Of a stretch of DNA of 64,000 nt, positions 53,385 through 61,210 are shown one piece after another. A program made the position numbers and the translations under genes. Source of the DNA: Acholeplasmataceae bacterium (GTDB lineage: Bacteria; Bacillota_I; Bacilli_A; ML615J-28; CAG-698); the NCBI GenBank assembly GCA_012841865.1, contig DUTX01000037.1, forward strand, positions 1 through 64,000. The letters run 5' to 3'. The notes beneath the pieces were generated by a model. That model was not told where the DNA came from. It made no database searches and saw only the letters and a list, made by a program, of their open reading frames with translations. The stretch's first letter is position 1; the number at the start of each line of letters is the position of its first letter.

Positions 53385-53926
53385 TGCCTATGAACGAAAG
53401 AGCTTGGTATGTAGTTCAGACATATTCCGGTTGCGAGAACGCGGCTAAGAAGAATATCGAACGGCGTATCGAATCGATGGATATGTCGGATTTAATCTTT
53501 AGAGTTTTAGTGCCGGAGATTGTCCAGACGGAAAGAAAAAAGAATGGTGAATTAAAAGAGGTGCTTGTAAAACCGTATCCAGGTTATGTTTTTATTGATA
53601 TGATCGTAACCGATGAATCATGGTTTATGGTTCGAAATACACCGATGGTAACAGGTTTCTTAGGTTCATCCGGAGGCGGAGCAAAACCCGTTCCCTTGAG
53701 TGAAGAAGAAATTACACCGATCTTGAAAATGTGTGGAATCTCCACGGGAAAAGAGTTTGCCGGAAATGTCGGCGATCGGGTCCGAATTGTTACTGGTGCT
53801 TTTGCCCACCAGGAAGGAATCATCGACTTCATCGACAATCAAAAAGGAACTGTTCGTGTTTTGATTTATGCTTTTGGCAGGGCAACTCCCGCGGAGCTGA
53901 GTTTTAACGAAATAACATTGCTATAA
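53384..53926 (+). CDS. nusG: Transcription antitermination factor NusG
   Basis: 180 residues. N-terminal NGN domain starting RAWYVVQTYSGCENAAKKNIERR (in pieces), PGYVFIDMIVTDESWFMVRNTP (about 62-83), VTGFLG, and a C-terminal KOW domain with GDRVRIVTGAFAHQEGII (about 127-144). The ATG at 53384 overlaps the secE stop (TGATG), implying coupled translation; 53390 is an alternative start. Confidence 0.97.
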   Translation: MPMNERAWYVVQTYSGCENAAKKNIERRIESMDMSDLIFRVLVPEIVQTERKKNGELKEVLVKPYPGYVFIDMIVTDESWFMVRNTPMVTGFLGSSGGGAKPVPLSEEEITPILKMCGISTGKEFAGNVGDRVRIVTGAFAHQEGIIDFIDNQKGTVRVLIYAFGRATPAELSFNEITLL

Positions 53927-53927
53927 G

Positions 53928-53952
53928 AACTTCCTTGTGGGGAAGTTTTTTT
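53928..53952 (+). terminator. Intrinsic terminator after nusG
   Basis: AACTTCC/GGAAGTT stem with a 6-base loop and T-run. Confidence 0.9.
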
Positions 53953-54035
53953 AGTAATACATTTTGGTTCATACAATCTTTAAAAAAGAGCGTTTTTTCT
54001 CAGCAAAATTAATTTTTAAAAATATATGAAATTGA

Positions 54036-54064
54036 TTGACTTTTTTTAGTATCTATAGTAAAAT
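54036..54064 (+). promoter_or_regulatory. Promoter of the rplK-rplA operon
   Basis: TTGACT (54036-54041), 17 bases, TAAAAT (54059-54064); the transcript should begin near 54071. Confidence 0.8.
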
Positions 54065-54098
54065 ATACAAGCGTGCAAATTTGCATTACTATTTTATT

Positions 54099-54129
54099 TG
54101 TGGGAGAATTTATTTTCTTTAAGACCACA
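54099..54129 (+). promoter_or_regulatory. Candidate L1-binding leader before rplK
   Basis: TGTGG (54099-54103) followed by GAG, and CCACA (54125-54129), resembling the L1 target on 23S rRNA and L1-type mRNA leaders. It lies 27 bases before the rplK start. The upper part of the stem is less conserved than in the copy before rplA. Confidence 0.5.
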
Positions 54130-54155
54130 TCACGGACAAAAAGGAGGTGTGTCAC

Positions 54156-54584
54156 GTGGCTGCGAAAAAAGTATCGAAAGTCGTCAAACTGCAATTACAA
54201 GCTGGTAAGGCAACCCCTGCTCCTCCGGTAGGTCCCAGTCTTGGACAGACGGGAATTAATATCCAACAGTTCTGCATGCAATTTAATGATAGAACCAAGG
54301 ATATGATCGGTAATGTTATTCCGGCAGTCATTACAGTATACGAAGATCGTTCTTTTACATTTATTACAAAAACTCCACCGGCATCGGATTTATTAAAGAA
54401 AGCTGCCGGAATTCAAAGCGGTTCTTCAACTCCGAATAAAATTAAGGTAGCAACCGTTTCAAAGGATAAGATTCGGGAAATTGCTGAACTTAAACTACCC
54501 GACCTCAATGCTTATGATGTTGAAGCAGGCATGAAGATTATTGAGGGTACCGCGAGAAATATGGGAATTGTTGTTGAAGATTAA
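54156..54584 (+). CDS. rplK: Large-subunit ribosomal protein L11
   Basis: 142 residues from a GTG start at 54156 with AGGAGG 8 bases upstream; an in-frame GTG at 54147 is too close to that site. [20 protein letters not shown] (in pieces) and [19 protein letters not shown] identify L11. Confidence 0.98.
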   Translation: MAAKKVSKVVKLQLQAGKATPAPPVGPSLGQTGINIQQFCMQFNDRTKDMIGNVIPAVITVYEDRSFTFITKTPPASDLLKKAAGIQSGSSTPNKIKVATVSKDKIREIAELKLPDLNAYDVEAGMKIIEGTARNMGIVVED

Positions 54585-54634
54585 TTATACCAAAGAATTT
54601 TCACTGACATAAAGTTGTTATAAACAACTTAAAC

Positions 54635-54661
54635 TGTGGGAGGAAATTCCGTTAAACCACA
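54635..54661 (+). promoter_or_regulatory. L1 ribosomal-protein leader before rplA
   Basis: TGTGG (54635-54639), GAGG, then CCGTTAAACCACA ending at 54661. The TGTGGGAGG...CCGTTAA-CCACA pattern matches L1-binding leaders. An AT-rich hairpin AAGTTGTT/AACAACTT lies just upstream at about 54612-54630. Confidence 0.7.
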
Positions 54662-54678
54662 TTTAAGGAGGAAATCAC

Positions 54679-55371
54679 ATGGCAAAAAGAAGTCGAAAAT
54701 ATCTTGATGCAGCAAAGTTGATTGACCGTACAAAACGCTATCCGCTTATGGAAGCCGTAGAACTTGCGAAAGAGACAAGCATTACTAAATTTGACGCTAC
54801 CGTCGAAGTAGTATTCCGTTTGAATCTTGATCCTCGGAAAGCAGAACAAAACTTGAGAGGAGCGATCGTGCTTCCTTACGGAACGGGAAAAGTCCGTCGG
54901 GTTTTGGTTTTAACGAAAGGATCGAAGCAAAAAGAAGCGGAAGAAGCCGGCGCCGATTATGTCGGTGATACCGAATACTTGGAAAAAATCAAACAAGGCT
55001 GGTTTGACTTTGACGTAATTGTTGCGACCCCGGATATGATGCCGGAACTCGGTAAACTCGGAAGAATCCTTGGACCAAAAGGATTGATGCCGAATGCGAA
55101 AACCGGTACCGTAACGATGGACCTCGCAAAAGCTGTCGAAGAAATTAAAGCCGGTAAAGTTGAATACCGTGTTGATAAGACCGGAAACGTTCCGGCAATC
55201 GTCGGTAAAGCAAGTTTCGATTCGGAAAAAATTGCGGAAAACATTAAAACAGTATATCAAACATTGATTCGTTTAAAACCATCAACTGTAAAAGGCGTTT
55301 ACGTCAAGAACATTGCCGTATCTACAACCATGGGTCCCGGAATCAAAATTGCTCCGGAATCAATTGTTTAA
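54679..55371 (+). CDS. rplA: Large-subunit ribosomal protein L1
   Basis: 230 residues. [26 protein letters not shown] (in pieces, about 48-75), [18 protein letters not shown] (about 127-144) and [10 protein letters not shown] (about 160) are diagnostic. Binds the L1 stalk of 23S rRNA and probably its own mRNA. Confidence 0.99.
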   Translation: MAKRSRKYLDAAKLIDRTKRYPLMEAVELAKETSITKFDATVEVVFRLNLDPRKAEQNLRGAIVLPYGTGKVRRVLVLTKGSKQKEAEEAGADYVGDTEYLEKIKQGWFDFDVIVATPDMMPELGKLGRILGPKGLMPNAKTGTVTMDLAKAVEEIKAGKVEYRVDKTGNVPAIVGKASFDSEKIAENIKTVYQTLIRLKPSTVKGVYVKNIAVSTTMGPGIKIAPESIV

Positions 55372-55391
55372 CTAATAACCATTACAATAAA

Positions 55392-55498
55392 ATAGTTTGC
55401 TAATTGCCGTAGACAGTAGGTGCTTAAAAGCTTAATTTCCTACCGAGGTTTATAAGAAATTTGTACCTCTTTTCGTCGCGGAAAGGGGTTTTATTTTT
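55392..55498 (+). promoter_or_regulatory. L10 ribosomal-protein leader with attenuator
   Basis: The L10 signature CCGTAGACAGTAGGTGC (55407-55423) and TTTCCTACCGAGGT (55436-55449) form a GTAGG/CCTAC stem. Downstream CCTCTTTTC/GGAAAGGGG (55466-55488) plus TTTTATTTTT is a terminator. GAGGT (55445-55449) can instead pair with ACCTC (55465-55469) and open the terminator. Bound L10 should favour termination and reduce rplJ-rplL expression. Confidence 0.9.
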
Positions 55499-55514
55499 AA
55501 CTGGAGGTGAAAAT

Positions 55515-56003
55515 GTGAAAGAAGCGACAATCCAATTAAAAGCAAAACAGGTCGCTGATCTGGCTCAAAAGTTTCAGGAGGCAGAATCTTTGGTTTTTGT
55601 TGACCATTTGGGTTTAACCGTTGCCGAGATTACTGAACTTAGAAACAAGTTATACGAGAAGGATTGTGAATTGCATGTTATTAAAAATAACATCTTACGC
55701 AGAGCCAGCAAAGAAGTCGGATATACCGGTTTAGATGAAACTTTTGTCGGCCCGAGCGCTGTCGCTTTCTCAAAAGATGCGACTTCCGCATCTAAGATTA
55801 TTTATGACTTTCTGAAAACTAACAAGAAACTGGAAGTTAAAGCCGGTGTTGTTGAAGGAAAAGTCGTAGATAAAGACGAACTGAAAGTCCTTGCTTCATT
55901 ACCGGATAAGAACGGTATGATTGCTATGTTGTTGAGTGTATTGCAAGCCCCGATTCGCAATTTAGCTTGTGCGATTAAGGCTGTTTCAGAAAAAGAAGCT
56001 TAA
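55515..56003 (+). CDS. rplJ: Large-subunit ribosomal protein L10
   Basis: 162 residues from a GTG at 55515 with GGAGGTG 5 bases upstream. An earlier in-frame TTG at 55461 lies within the leader terminator and is rejected. FVDHLGLTVAEITELRNKLYE (in pieces), VIKNNILRRA and PDKNGMIAMLLSVLQAPIRN identify L10. Confidence 0.98.
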   Translation: MKEATIQLKAKQVADLAQKFQEAESLVFVDHLGLTVAEITELRNKLYEKDCELHVIKNNILRRASKEVGYTGLDETFVGPSAVAFSKDATSASKIIYDFLKTNKKLEVKAGVVEGKVVDKDELKVLASLPDKNGMIAMLLSVLQAPIRNLACAIKAVSEKEA

Positions 56004-56021
56004 AATCAGGAGGAAAAAATT

Positions 56022-56396
56022 ATGGAAAAATTTAACGTACAGGAATTTTTAGAAGCATTAAAACAGATGACCGTTTTAGAACTCAATGAGCTCGTTAAGG
56101 CCATCGAAGAAGAATTTGGAGTAACAGCTGCTGCAGTCGTTGCATCCGCAGGTGCTGCTCAAGAAGCCGCAGCAGATGAAGGACCGTCAACATTTGACGT
56201 TATTCTTGCTTCCTTCGGCGCTAACAAGATCGCTGTTATTAAAGTTGTTCGTGAACTTACTGGTCTTCCGCTTAAAGAAGCGAAAGAATTGGTTGATGGC
56301 GCTCCCAAACCGATTAAAGAAGGCGTTTCTCAAGATGAAGCTAATTCTATTAAAGCTAAACTTGAAGAAGCTGGAGCAACTGTTGAACTGAAATAA
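56022..56396 (+). CDS. rplL: Large-subunit ribosomal protein L7/L12
   Basis: 124 residues: N-terminal dimerisation helices, an alanine-rich hinge (about 38-52) and the conserved C-terminal domain with [27 protein letters not shown] in pieces (about 69-95). Confidence 0.99.
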   Translation: MEKFNVQEFLEALKQMTVLELNELVKAIEEEFGVTAAAVVASAGAAQEAAADEGPSTFDVILASFGANKIAVIKVVRELTGLPLKEAKELVDGAPKPIKEGVSQDEANSIKAKLEEAGATVELK

Positions 56397-56406
56397 TTAA
56401 AAAATA

Positions 56407-56436
56407 AAATGACCACTTCAAAAAGTGGTCATTTTT
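56407..56436. terminator. Terminator between rplL and the chromate transporter genes
   Basis: Perfect 12-bp stem AAATGACCACTT/AAGTGGTCATTT with a 4-base loop. T-rich tracts on both strands let it work in both directions. Confidence 0.93.
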
Positions 56437-56477
56437 ATTATCAAATTTATTATTATTATTAAAATTATGTGGTAAAC

Positions 56478-57032
56478 TTATATTAGATAAAGAATCATAC
56501 CAAGAACTCCAGCACCAAGCATTACAAAAATCGGGCTGGGTTTAAACTTTCTTAAGATGAGTAAGGCTGCTATTGTGATTCCCACAGCGATAAGGTTTGT
56601 ATCTTGGAGATTTATTTTTCCTTCGCCCCAGAAGGCAAGAATCAAAATCGAAAGTCCTGCTGAAGCGATTAAAGCAACGACTGCGGGTCTTAAGCCGCTT
56701 AAGATGCCTTGGATTTGTTTTAGGTTTTGAAACCTATAATATAAGTATGAGAGCGTAAATATTATTATCAAAGAAGGAAGAACAACACCGATTGTTGAAG
56801 CTATGGCACCCAAGACGCCGGCGATTCTGGTACCGACAAAGGTTGCCGAGTTAATTGCAATCGGTCCCGGTGTCATTTCCGCAATCGTAATCAAATCCAT
56901 AAATTCGGTTGCGGAAAGCCAACCATGAGTATCGACTATTTGTTCTTGTATTAGCGGTAAGGCCGCATAGCCACCGCCGATACTAAATAAGCCGATTTGG
57001 AAGAAACTCCAAAATAGTTTTAAGTAGGTCAT
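56478..57032 (-). CDS. Chromate-transporter-family protein, second half-size subunit
   Basis: 184 residues with about six membrane segments. CHR family motifs FSIGGGYAALPLIQEQIV (about 16-33), TIAEMTPGPIAINSATFVG (about 49-67) and GALASTIGVVLPS-like text are clear. It corresponds to one half of long ChrA and overlaps its partner by 4 bases; two half-size proteins are thought to act as a heterodimer. Whether chromate or another oxyanion is moved is unknown. Confidence 0.88.
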   Translation of the reverse strand: MTYLKLFWSFFQIGLFSIGGGYAALPLIQEQIVDTHGWLSATEFMDLITIAEMTPGPIAINSATFVGTRIAGVLGAIASTIGVVLPSLIIIFTLSYLYYRFQNLKQIQGILSGLRPAVVALIASAGLSILILAFWGEGKINLQDTNLIAVGITIAALLILRKFKPSPIFVMLGAGVLGMILYLI

Positions 57033-57607
57033 ATTTCGTCACCGTCTTTATTGTGTTTGTTACGATAATACGCAGCACTTAAACCGATTAAGGCCGCAGC
57101 TAAGATTACGATAATAATATTCACTTCTAAGAAGAAGGTTGCGACAAACGCACCAATCATTATTATCAGCGAAGAAATTCTTCTTTCCTTTACAATTCCC
57201 ATCCCTAAATTGATTACTACATCTGCGATTACGGCGACGACTCCTGCCTGCATACCTTTCAGTAAAGCGTTAATAATGGCATTATCACGAAATTCCGCAT
57301 AGAAAAAAGAAATTACCGAGAGAATAATAAAGGGAGGTAAGATTGTGCCGAGTGTTGAAATTAAAGCTCCGCCGATGCCTCCGATTCTGTAACCGATGAT
57401 AATTGCGGCATTCACCGCAATCGCTCCCGGAGATGATTGTGCGATTGCTGTAAGATCTAACATCTCTTTTTCTTCAATCCAGCCGAGTTCCTCGACAAAT
57501 TTCTTTCTCATTAAGGGTATAATCACAAAACCTCCACCGAAAGTAAAAGCGCTGAGGTAGAAGGTTGATTTGAAAAGTGTCCAGTAAATCTTCAAGTTCT
57601 TTTTCAT
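57029..57607 (-). CDS. Chromate-transporter-family protein, first half-size subunit
   Basis: 192 residues with about six membrane segments. FTFGGGFVIIPLMRKKFVEELGWI (in pieces, about 22-45), AIAQSSPGAIAVNAAIIIGYRIGG (in pieces, about 54-77) and LGTILPPFIIL mark the CHR domain. Transcribed divergently from a LysR gene, a common arrangement for CHR pairs. AAGGAG lies 12 bases before the ATG, rather far. Confidence 0.88.
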   Translation of the reverse strand: MKKNLKIYWTLFKSTFYLSAFTFGGGFVIIPLMRKKFVEELGWIEEKEMLDLTAIAQSSPGAIAVNAAIIIGYRIGGIGGALISTLGTILPPFIILSVISFFYAEFRDNAIINALLKGMQAGVVAVIADVVINLGMGIVKERRISSLIIMIGAFVATFFLEVNIIIVILAAALIGLSAAYYRNKHNKDGDEI

Positions 57608-57644
57608 TAACGCTCTTCGCTCCTTTTTATTGAACCCCTAATAT

Positions 57645-57674
57645 ATTATCACCTTTGTTTTTGCGCTTATCCAA
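57645..57674 (-). promoter_or_regulatory. Promoter of the chromate transporter pair
   Basis: Minus strand TTGGAT (plus 57669-57674), 18 bases, GATAAT (plus 57645-57650). Confidence 0.5.
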
Positions 57675-57699
57675 AAAATCCCTATCTTTAGTATATAAC

Positions 57700-57728
57700 T
57701 TGATTTAACATAAGTAAAATAGTATAAT
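57700..57728 (+). promoter_or_regulatory. Promoter of the LysR gene
   Basis: TTGATT (57700-57705), 17 bases, TATAAT (57723-57728). The two divergent promoters are 25 bases apart, so one bound regulator could control both. Confidence 0.75.
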
Positions 57729-57771
57729 CTTATATATTTTATAATAAATTTTTAATGGAGGATTGTTGACT

Positions 57772-58671
57772 ATGACAATCAGACATTTACGCATCTTTGT
57801 TGCAGTTTGTGAACAGGGAAGTGTAACTAAAGCTGCCAATAAACTCTATCTTGCTCAACCATCGGTGAGTCTTGCCATCTCCGAACTTGAGAAATTTTAT
57901 GGTGTAAAATTGTTTGACCGAATTTCTCGTAGACTTTATTTAACTGATGTGGGCTCGCAATTTTTAAATTATGCGAAACATATCATCCATCTTTTCGATG
58001 AGCTTGAAAGCGGGATGCAAAACTGGGGCTCCTCCGGTGTCTTAAAAATTGGTTCCAGCATCACCATCGGCAATTACTTCCTTCCCCAATTTGTGACGAA
58101 ATTCAAGGAAATACACCCACAAATTAAAATCTATGTCACGATTGAAAACTCCCAAATAATTGAAGACCATGTTATTGCTAACAATGTCGATTTTGCTTTT
58201 ACCGAGGGAATTATTGATAACCCGAAATTGGTCGTGACGAATTTTTGCGAGGACGATTTGATTTTGATTTGCGGTCCCGATCATGAGCTTGCGGAAGCTG
58301 GGGAAGTTGATTTGGAAACCCTTAGCCGTCAAGACTTTATTTTAAGAGAAAGAGGTAGTGGCGGCAGGAATATTTTTGACGGGGCAATGCTTGCTCACGA
58401 TATTAAAATCACGCCGATTTGGGAAAGCGTCAGCACCCAAGCAATTGTCCGCGCAGTTGGAAAAGGTTTAGGAATTTCGATTTTACCGCATCTACTAGTT
58501 AAGGATGCACTTGCGGAAGGAGTCGTCAAACAAATTAATGTTCCTGAACTTAAGTTAAAAAGACAATTAAAGATTATTTATCATAAAAATAAATACCTTA
58601 CTCCTGCAATCAAAGATTTTTTAGCTCTCTGTATTGACGATAAAAATATTATAAATTTTAAAAATTCATAA
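57772..58671 (+). CDS. LysR-family transcriptional regulator
   Basis: 299 residues from the ATG at 57772 (GGAGG 10 bases upstream; a TTG at 57763 is too close). N-terminal winged helix with GSVTKAANKLYLAQPSVSLAISELEK in pieces (about 18-43), then a periplasmic-binding-like effector domain (about 88-295). Its divergence from the chromate-transporter genes suggests it regulates them, although it also lies upstream of the LarA-like cluster and could act there. Confidence 0.93.
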   Translation: MTIRHLRIFVAVCEQGSVTKAANKLYLAQPSVSLAISELEKFYGVKLFDRISRRLYLTDVGSQFLNYAKHIIHLFDELESGMQNWGSSGVLKIGSSITIGNYFLPQFVTKFKEIHPQIKIYVTIENSQIIEDHVIANNVDFAFTEGIIDNPKLVVTNFCEDDLILICGPDHELAEAGEVDLETLSRQDFILRERGSGGRNIFDGAMLAHDIKITPIWESVSTQAIVRAVGKGLGISILPHLLVKDALAEGVVKQINVPELKLKRQLKIIYHKNKYLTPAIKDFLALCIDDKNIINFKNS

Positions 58672-58725
58672 CATTTTAATTATATAAGTTATAAAAAACC
58701 AATATCTTCAAATAGCCAAGAACGA

Positions 58726-58754
58726 TTGAATTTGAGTAACTTTAAATGTATAAT
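58726..58754 (+). promoter_or_regulatory. Promoter of the TIM-like/LarA-like cluster
   Basis: TTGAAT (58726-58731), 17 bases, perfect TATAAT (58749-58754). Transcript start near 58761 gives a leader of about 210 bases. Confidence 0.75.
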
Positions 58755-58803
58755 GAAAACAGTTGTATTTAATTAAATTTATACAAAGAGTTGGGTAATT
58801 GGG

Positions 58804-58862
58804 GTGTGTATGTAGGGATGTCTTTGCTTTATGCAAGTCATCTTTGCTACACATCTTTTTTA
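58804..58862 (+). terminator. Structured terminator/attenuator in the cluster leader
   Basis: An imperfect long hairpin: outer helix TGTAG (58811-58815) with CTACA (58847-58851), inner helix GATG-CTT-GC (58817-58827) with GCAAG-CATC (58833-58842), then TCTTTTTT. It lies between promoter and first gene, where it can act as an attenuator, or it could end LysR read-through. The upstream TTGTAT/ATACAA hairpin (about 58765-58790) may be part of a sensing structure. No known RNA family was recognised. Confidence 0.6.
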
Positions 58863-58873
58863 TTGCTTAAAAA

Positions 58874-58887
58874 TAAAAGCGTTTACT
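58874..58887 (+). promoter_or_regulatory. Candidate CcpA (cre) site
   Basis: TAAAAGCGTTTACT matches 12 of 14 positions of the cre consensus TGWAANCGNTNWCA. Its place in the leader, after the terminator, would suit roadblock repression when preferred sugars are present. A single site read by eye. Confidence 0.4.
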
Positions 58888-58969
58888 TTTCTCTCTGTAA
58901 CTTTACTAAATAGAATTCATTTTTTTTACCATAATAATAAATAGTAGAAACAACCAAAAGGAGAACCGA

Positions 58970-59782
58970 ATGAAAAAGATTTATCTGAATCTAAAAAGAT
59001 TCGATATTCCTAAGGAACTTGGTGGCATTAACAACTTAAATAAAGGTTGCGCTTGGGCTAAATCAATCACCTCTACAATCAATAAACTTTCCGGTTTAGA
59101 TTATACAATCTTTTTCCCGGAAGCTTATGTTTTACCCGCAGTTGAAACTGCAGAGAATGTAAAAATCGGTTGCCAAGGCGTACATTTTGAAGATGTGGAA
59201 GTGGGTGGAAACTTCGGTGCTTTTACAAGTTTTCGGACCGCAAAATCAATGCAAGCCTTAGGAGTAAAAGCGACCATGATTGGGCATTGCGAGGAAAGAC
59301 GCGGAAAACAAATTTTGCTTGATCTGGGTGGCGGGAAGGGCGATCTCAATGAAATTTTGAATCGTGAAATTATTCATGCAACAAAGGCCGGACTTGATGT
59401 CCTTTATTGCATCGGTGAAAAAAGCGATGAACAAGAAAATCGTTTTGAAGTTTTAAGAAGACAATTAGAAATCGGCCTCAAAGATGTCGATTTAAGTAAA
59501 ATCACTATTGCTTATGAACCTGTTTGGGCAATCGGAGTTGGAAAAACTCCGCCCGGACGGGAATATATTCAAGAAATTGCTCAGTTTATCAAATCTGTAT
59601 TTCCTCTTTCCGTGGTTTATGGCGGCGGGCTCAAAGAGGAAAATGCGAAAATGATTGGAAGTATTCCCGAAGTGGACGGAGGTTTAATTGCCCTCACCAG
59701 ATTTGGAGAAGATTTCGGTTTTTATCTCGATGATTTTAAAAAGATTGTTGAAAAATATAAGGAGGCATTCGATGAAAGTTAA
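58970..59782 (+). CDS. Triosephosphate-isomerase-like protein, atypical
   Basis: 270 residues of the TIM family, slightly longer than the usual 250. Catalytic residues are kept: Asn7 and Lys9 (LNLKRF), His106 (MIGHCEERR, normally IGHSERR) and Glu183 (AYEPVWAIGVGKTP). The phosphate-binding loops differ: loop 7 reads YGGGLK (217-222) instead of YGGSVK, and loop 8 reads DGGLIALTR (236-244), lacking the G-G pair of DGFLVGGAS. It is probably an aldose-ketose isomerase for a substrate other than triose phosphate. Paralogues acting on tetrulose phosphates are known. AAAAGGAG precedes the ATG; overlaps the next gene by 11 bases. Confidence 0.85.
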   Translation: MKKIYLNLKRFDIPKELGGINNLNKGCAWAKSITSTINKLSGLDYTIFFPEAYVLPAVETAENVKIGCQGVHFEDVEVGGNFGAFTSFRTAKSMQALGVKATMIGHCEERRGKQILLDLGGGKGDLNEILNREIIHATKAGLDVLYCIGEKSDEQENRFEVLRRQLEIGLKDVDLSKITIAYEPVWAIGVGKTPPGREYIQEIAQFIKSVFPLSVVYGGGLKEENAKMIGSIPEVDGGLIALTRFGEDFGFYLDDFKKIVEKYKEAFDES

Positions 59783-61208
59783 ACTTGAATACGGCAAAGG
59801 TTTTATGGAAGTAAACCTTCCTGATGAGAATACAGATGTCTTTATTGCCGGCGAAACAGTTCTTGATCCCCCGGTTTTAGAAAATATATACGAAGAAACT
59901 AAAAAATCAATTTTGAACCCGATTGGCTTGAAGCCGATTGCTGACCAAGTCGGACCGGGAAGCAAAGTTGCTATTGTTTTTCCCGACCGTGTAAAAGGCG
60001 GATTTCAAAAAGATTCGCACCGGAAAGTCAGTATTCCGATTATTATAGAAGAATGCCTGAAAGCCGGGGTTGATAAAAAAGATATCAAACTTATCTGTTC
60101 AAACGGACTGCATCGCAAGAATAAACCCGATGAAATAAAATCTTTACTTGGCGAAAAGCTTTTTAACGAGTATTATCCGACCGGACAAATCGTCAATCAT
60201 GACAGCGAAGATAGGAACAACTTAGTTGATTTGGGTTTTGAAGAAGAATTTAATTCGCGTGTCGTCATGAATAAGGATGTTTTTGAAGCTGATTTGGCAG
60301 TCACGATCGGCCATACGCTAGGAAATCCCTACGGCGGTTATAGCGGCGGTTATAAGCATGTGGCGACAGGGATTACAAATTGGGAAAGCATTTCCGCTCA
60401 CCATACTCCGGCGGTAATGCATAGACCGGACTTCACACCTGTTTCTTCGCATTCCTTGATGCGGAAGAAATTTGATGCCATCGGAAAACACATGGAAAAG
60501 TGCATGGGTAGGAAGTTCTTTACTGTCGATGCGGTTTTGGATTCTTATCAAAGACAAATAGCGGTATTTACCGGTGATTCGGAAATGATTCAGCCCTTGT
60601 CTTGGGAAGTCGCGGATAAGCGCACTTATGTAAAATGGGCGGAGAAGAAATATGATGTCATCGTCTTTGGAATGCCGGTTCAGTTCCACTATGGATATGG
60701 AATGGGCACGAATCCGATTTTGATTAAACAAGCGATTGCAGCAAATATCATCAGACATAAACGGGTTTTAAGAGATTATCCGGTAGTTATTTGCGCTTCT
60801 GTTTGTGACGGATTCTTTAATGATATTGAGTTTCCATCTTACCGAGAAATTTATAATCTCTTCCAAACGGAAAGAAATTATACCTTACCCGATGTTGAAA
60901 AATATGCGGAAAAGCTGGCGACAGATTCCGAATACATCTATAAATACCAACATGAACATGGCTATCATCCTTATCATGGCTTTTCGATGATCAGTTGCGG
61001 CCATATTGCGGAAATGAATTCCGCAGCCGTTTATATCGTTGGCGCAAGAGAGCCCGGTTATGCTAAGGGTATGGGGATGAAAGTTCGGGCTACTGTCGAA
61101 GATGCGCTGAAGGATGCGGAGAAATTTGTCGGCAAAAATCCCAATATTCTCGTCCTCCCGAAGACATATACGACCGCATCCGTTCATCTTTGCCTGAAGG
61201 ATGAGTAA
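59772..61208 (+). CDS. LarA-family (nickel-pincer-cofactor) racemase/epimerase homologue
   Basis: 478 residues from the ATG at 59772 (AAGGAGG upstream). Members of the LarA/DUF2088 family racemise or epimerise 2-hydroxy acids with a nickel pincer nucleotide made by LarBCE. His104 (SNGLHRKNK) and Lys185 in GGYSGGYK, the cofactor-tethering position, are present, as are His200-His201. At the place of canonical LarA His174, ten residues before the lysine, this protein has Asn175 within GHTLGNPYGGYSGG. It is therefore a distinct subgroup and probably not lactate racemase. No larB, larC or larE is in the window. Confidence 0.85.
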   Translation: MKVKLEYGKGFMEVNLPDENTDVFIAGETVLDPPVLENIYEETKKSILNPIGLKPIADQVGPGSKVAIVFPDRVKGGFQKDSHRKVSIPIIIEECLKAGVDKKDIKLICSNGLHRKNKPDEIKSLLGEKLFNEYYPTGQIVNHDSEDRNNLVDLGFEEEFNSRVVMNKDVFEADLAVTIGHTLGNPYGGYSGGYKHVATGITNWESISAHHTPAVMHRPDFTPVSSHSLMRKKFDAIGKHMEKCMGRKFFTVDAVLDSYQRQIAVFTGDSEMIQPLSWEVADKRTYVKWAEKKYDVIVFGMPVQFHYGYGMGTNPILIKQAIAANIIRHKRVLRDYPVVICASVCDGFFNDIEFPSYREIYNLFQTERNYTLPDVEKYAEKLATDSEYIYKYQHEHGYHPYHGFSMISCGHIAEMNSAAVYIVGAREPGYAKGMGMKVRATVEDALKDAEKFVGKNPNILVLPKTYTTASVHLCLKDE

Positions 61209-61210
61209 AT

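Noticed and set aside
54910-55260. Reading frames opposite rplA
   Set aside because: Shadow of a highly conserved ribosomal gene; no independent support.
59688-59771. 28-residue N-terminal extension of the LarA-like protein
   Set aside because: It would lie inside the TIM-like gene without a ribosome binding site, whereas AAGGAGG precedes the ATG at 59772.
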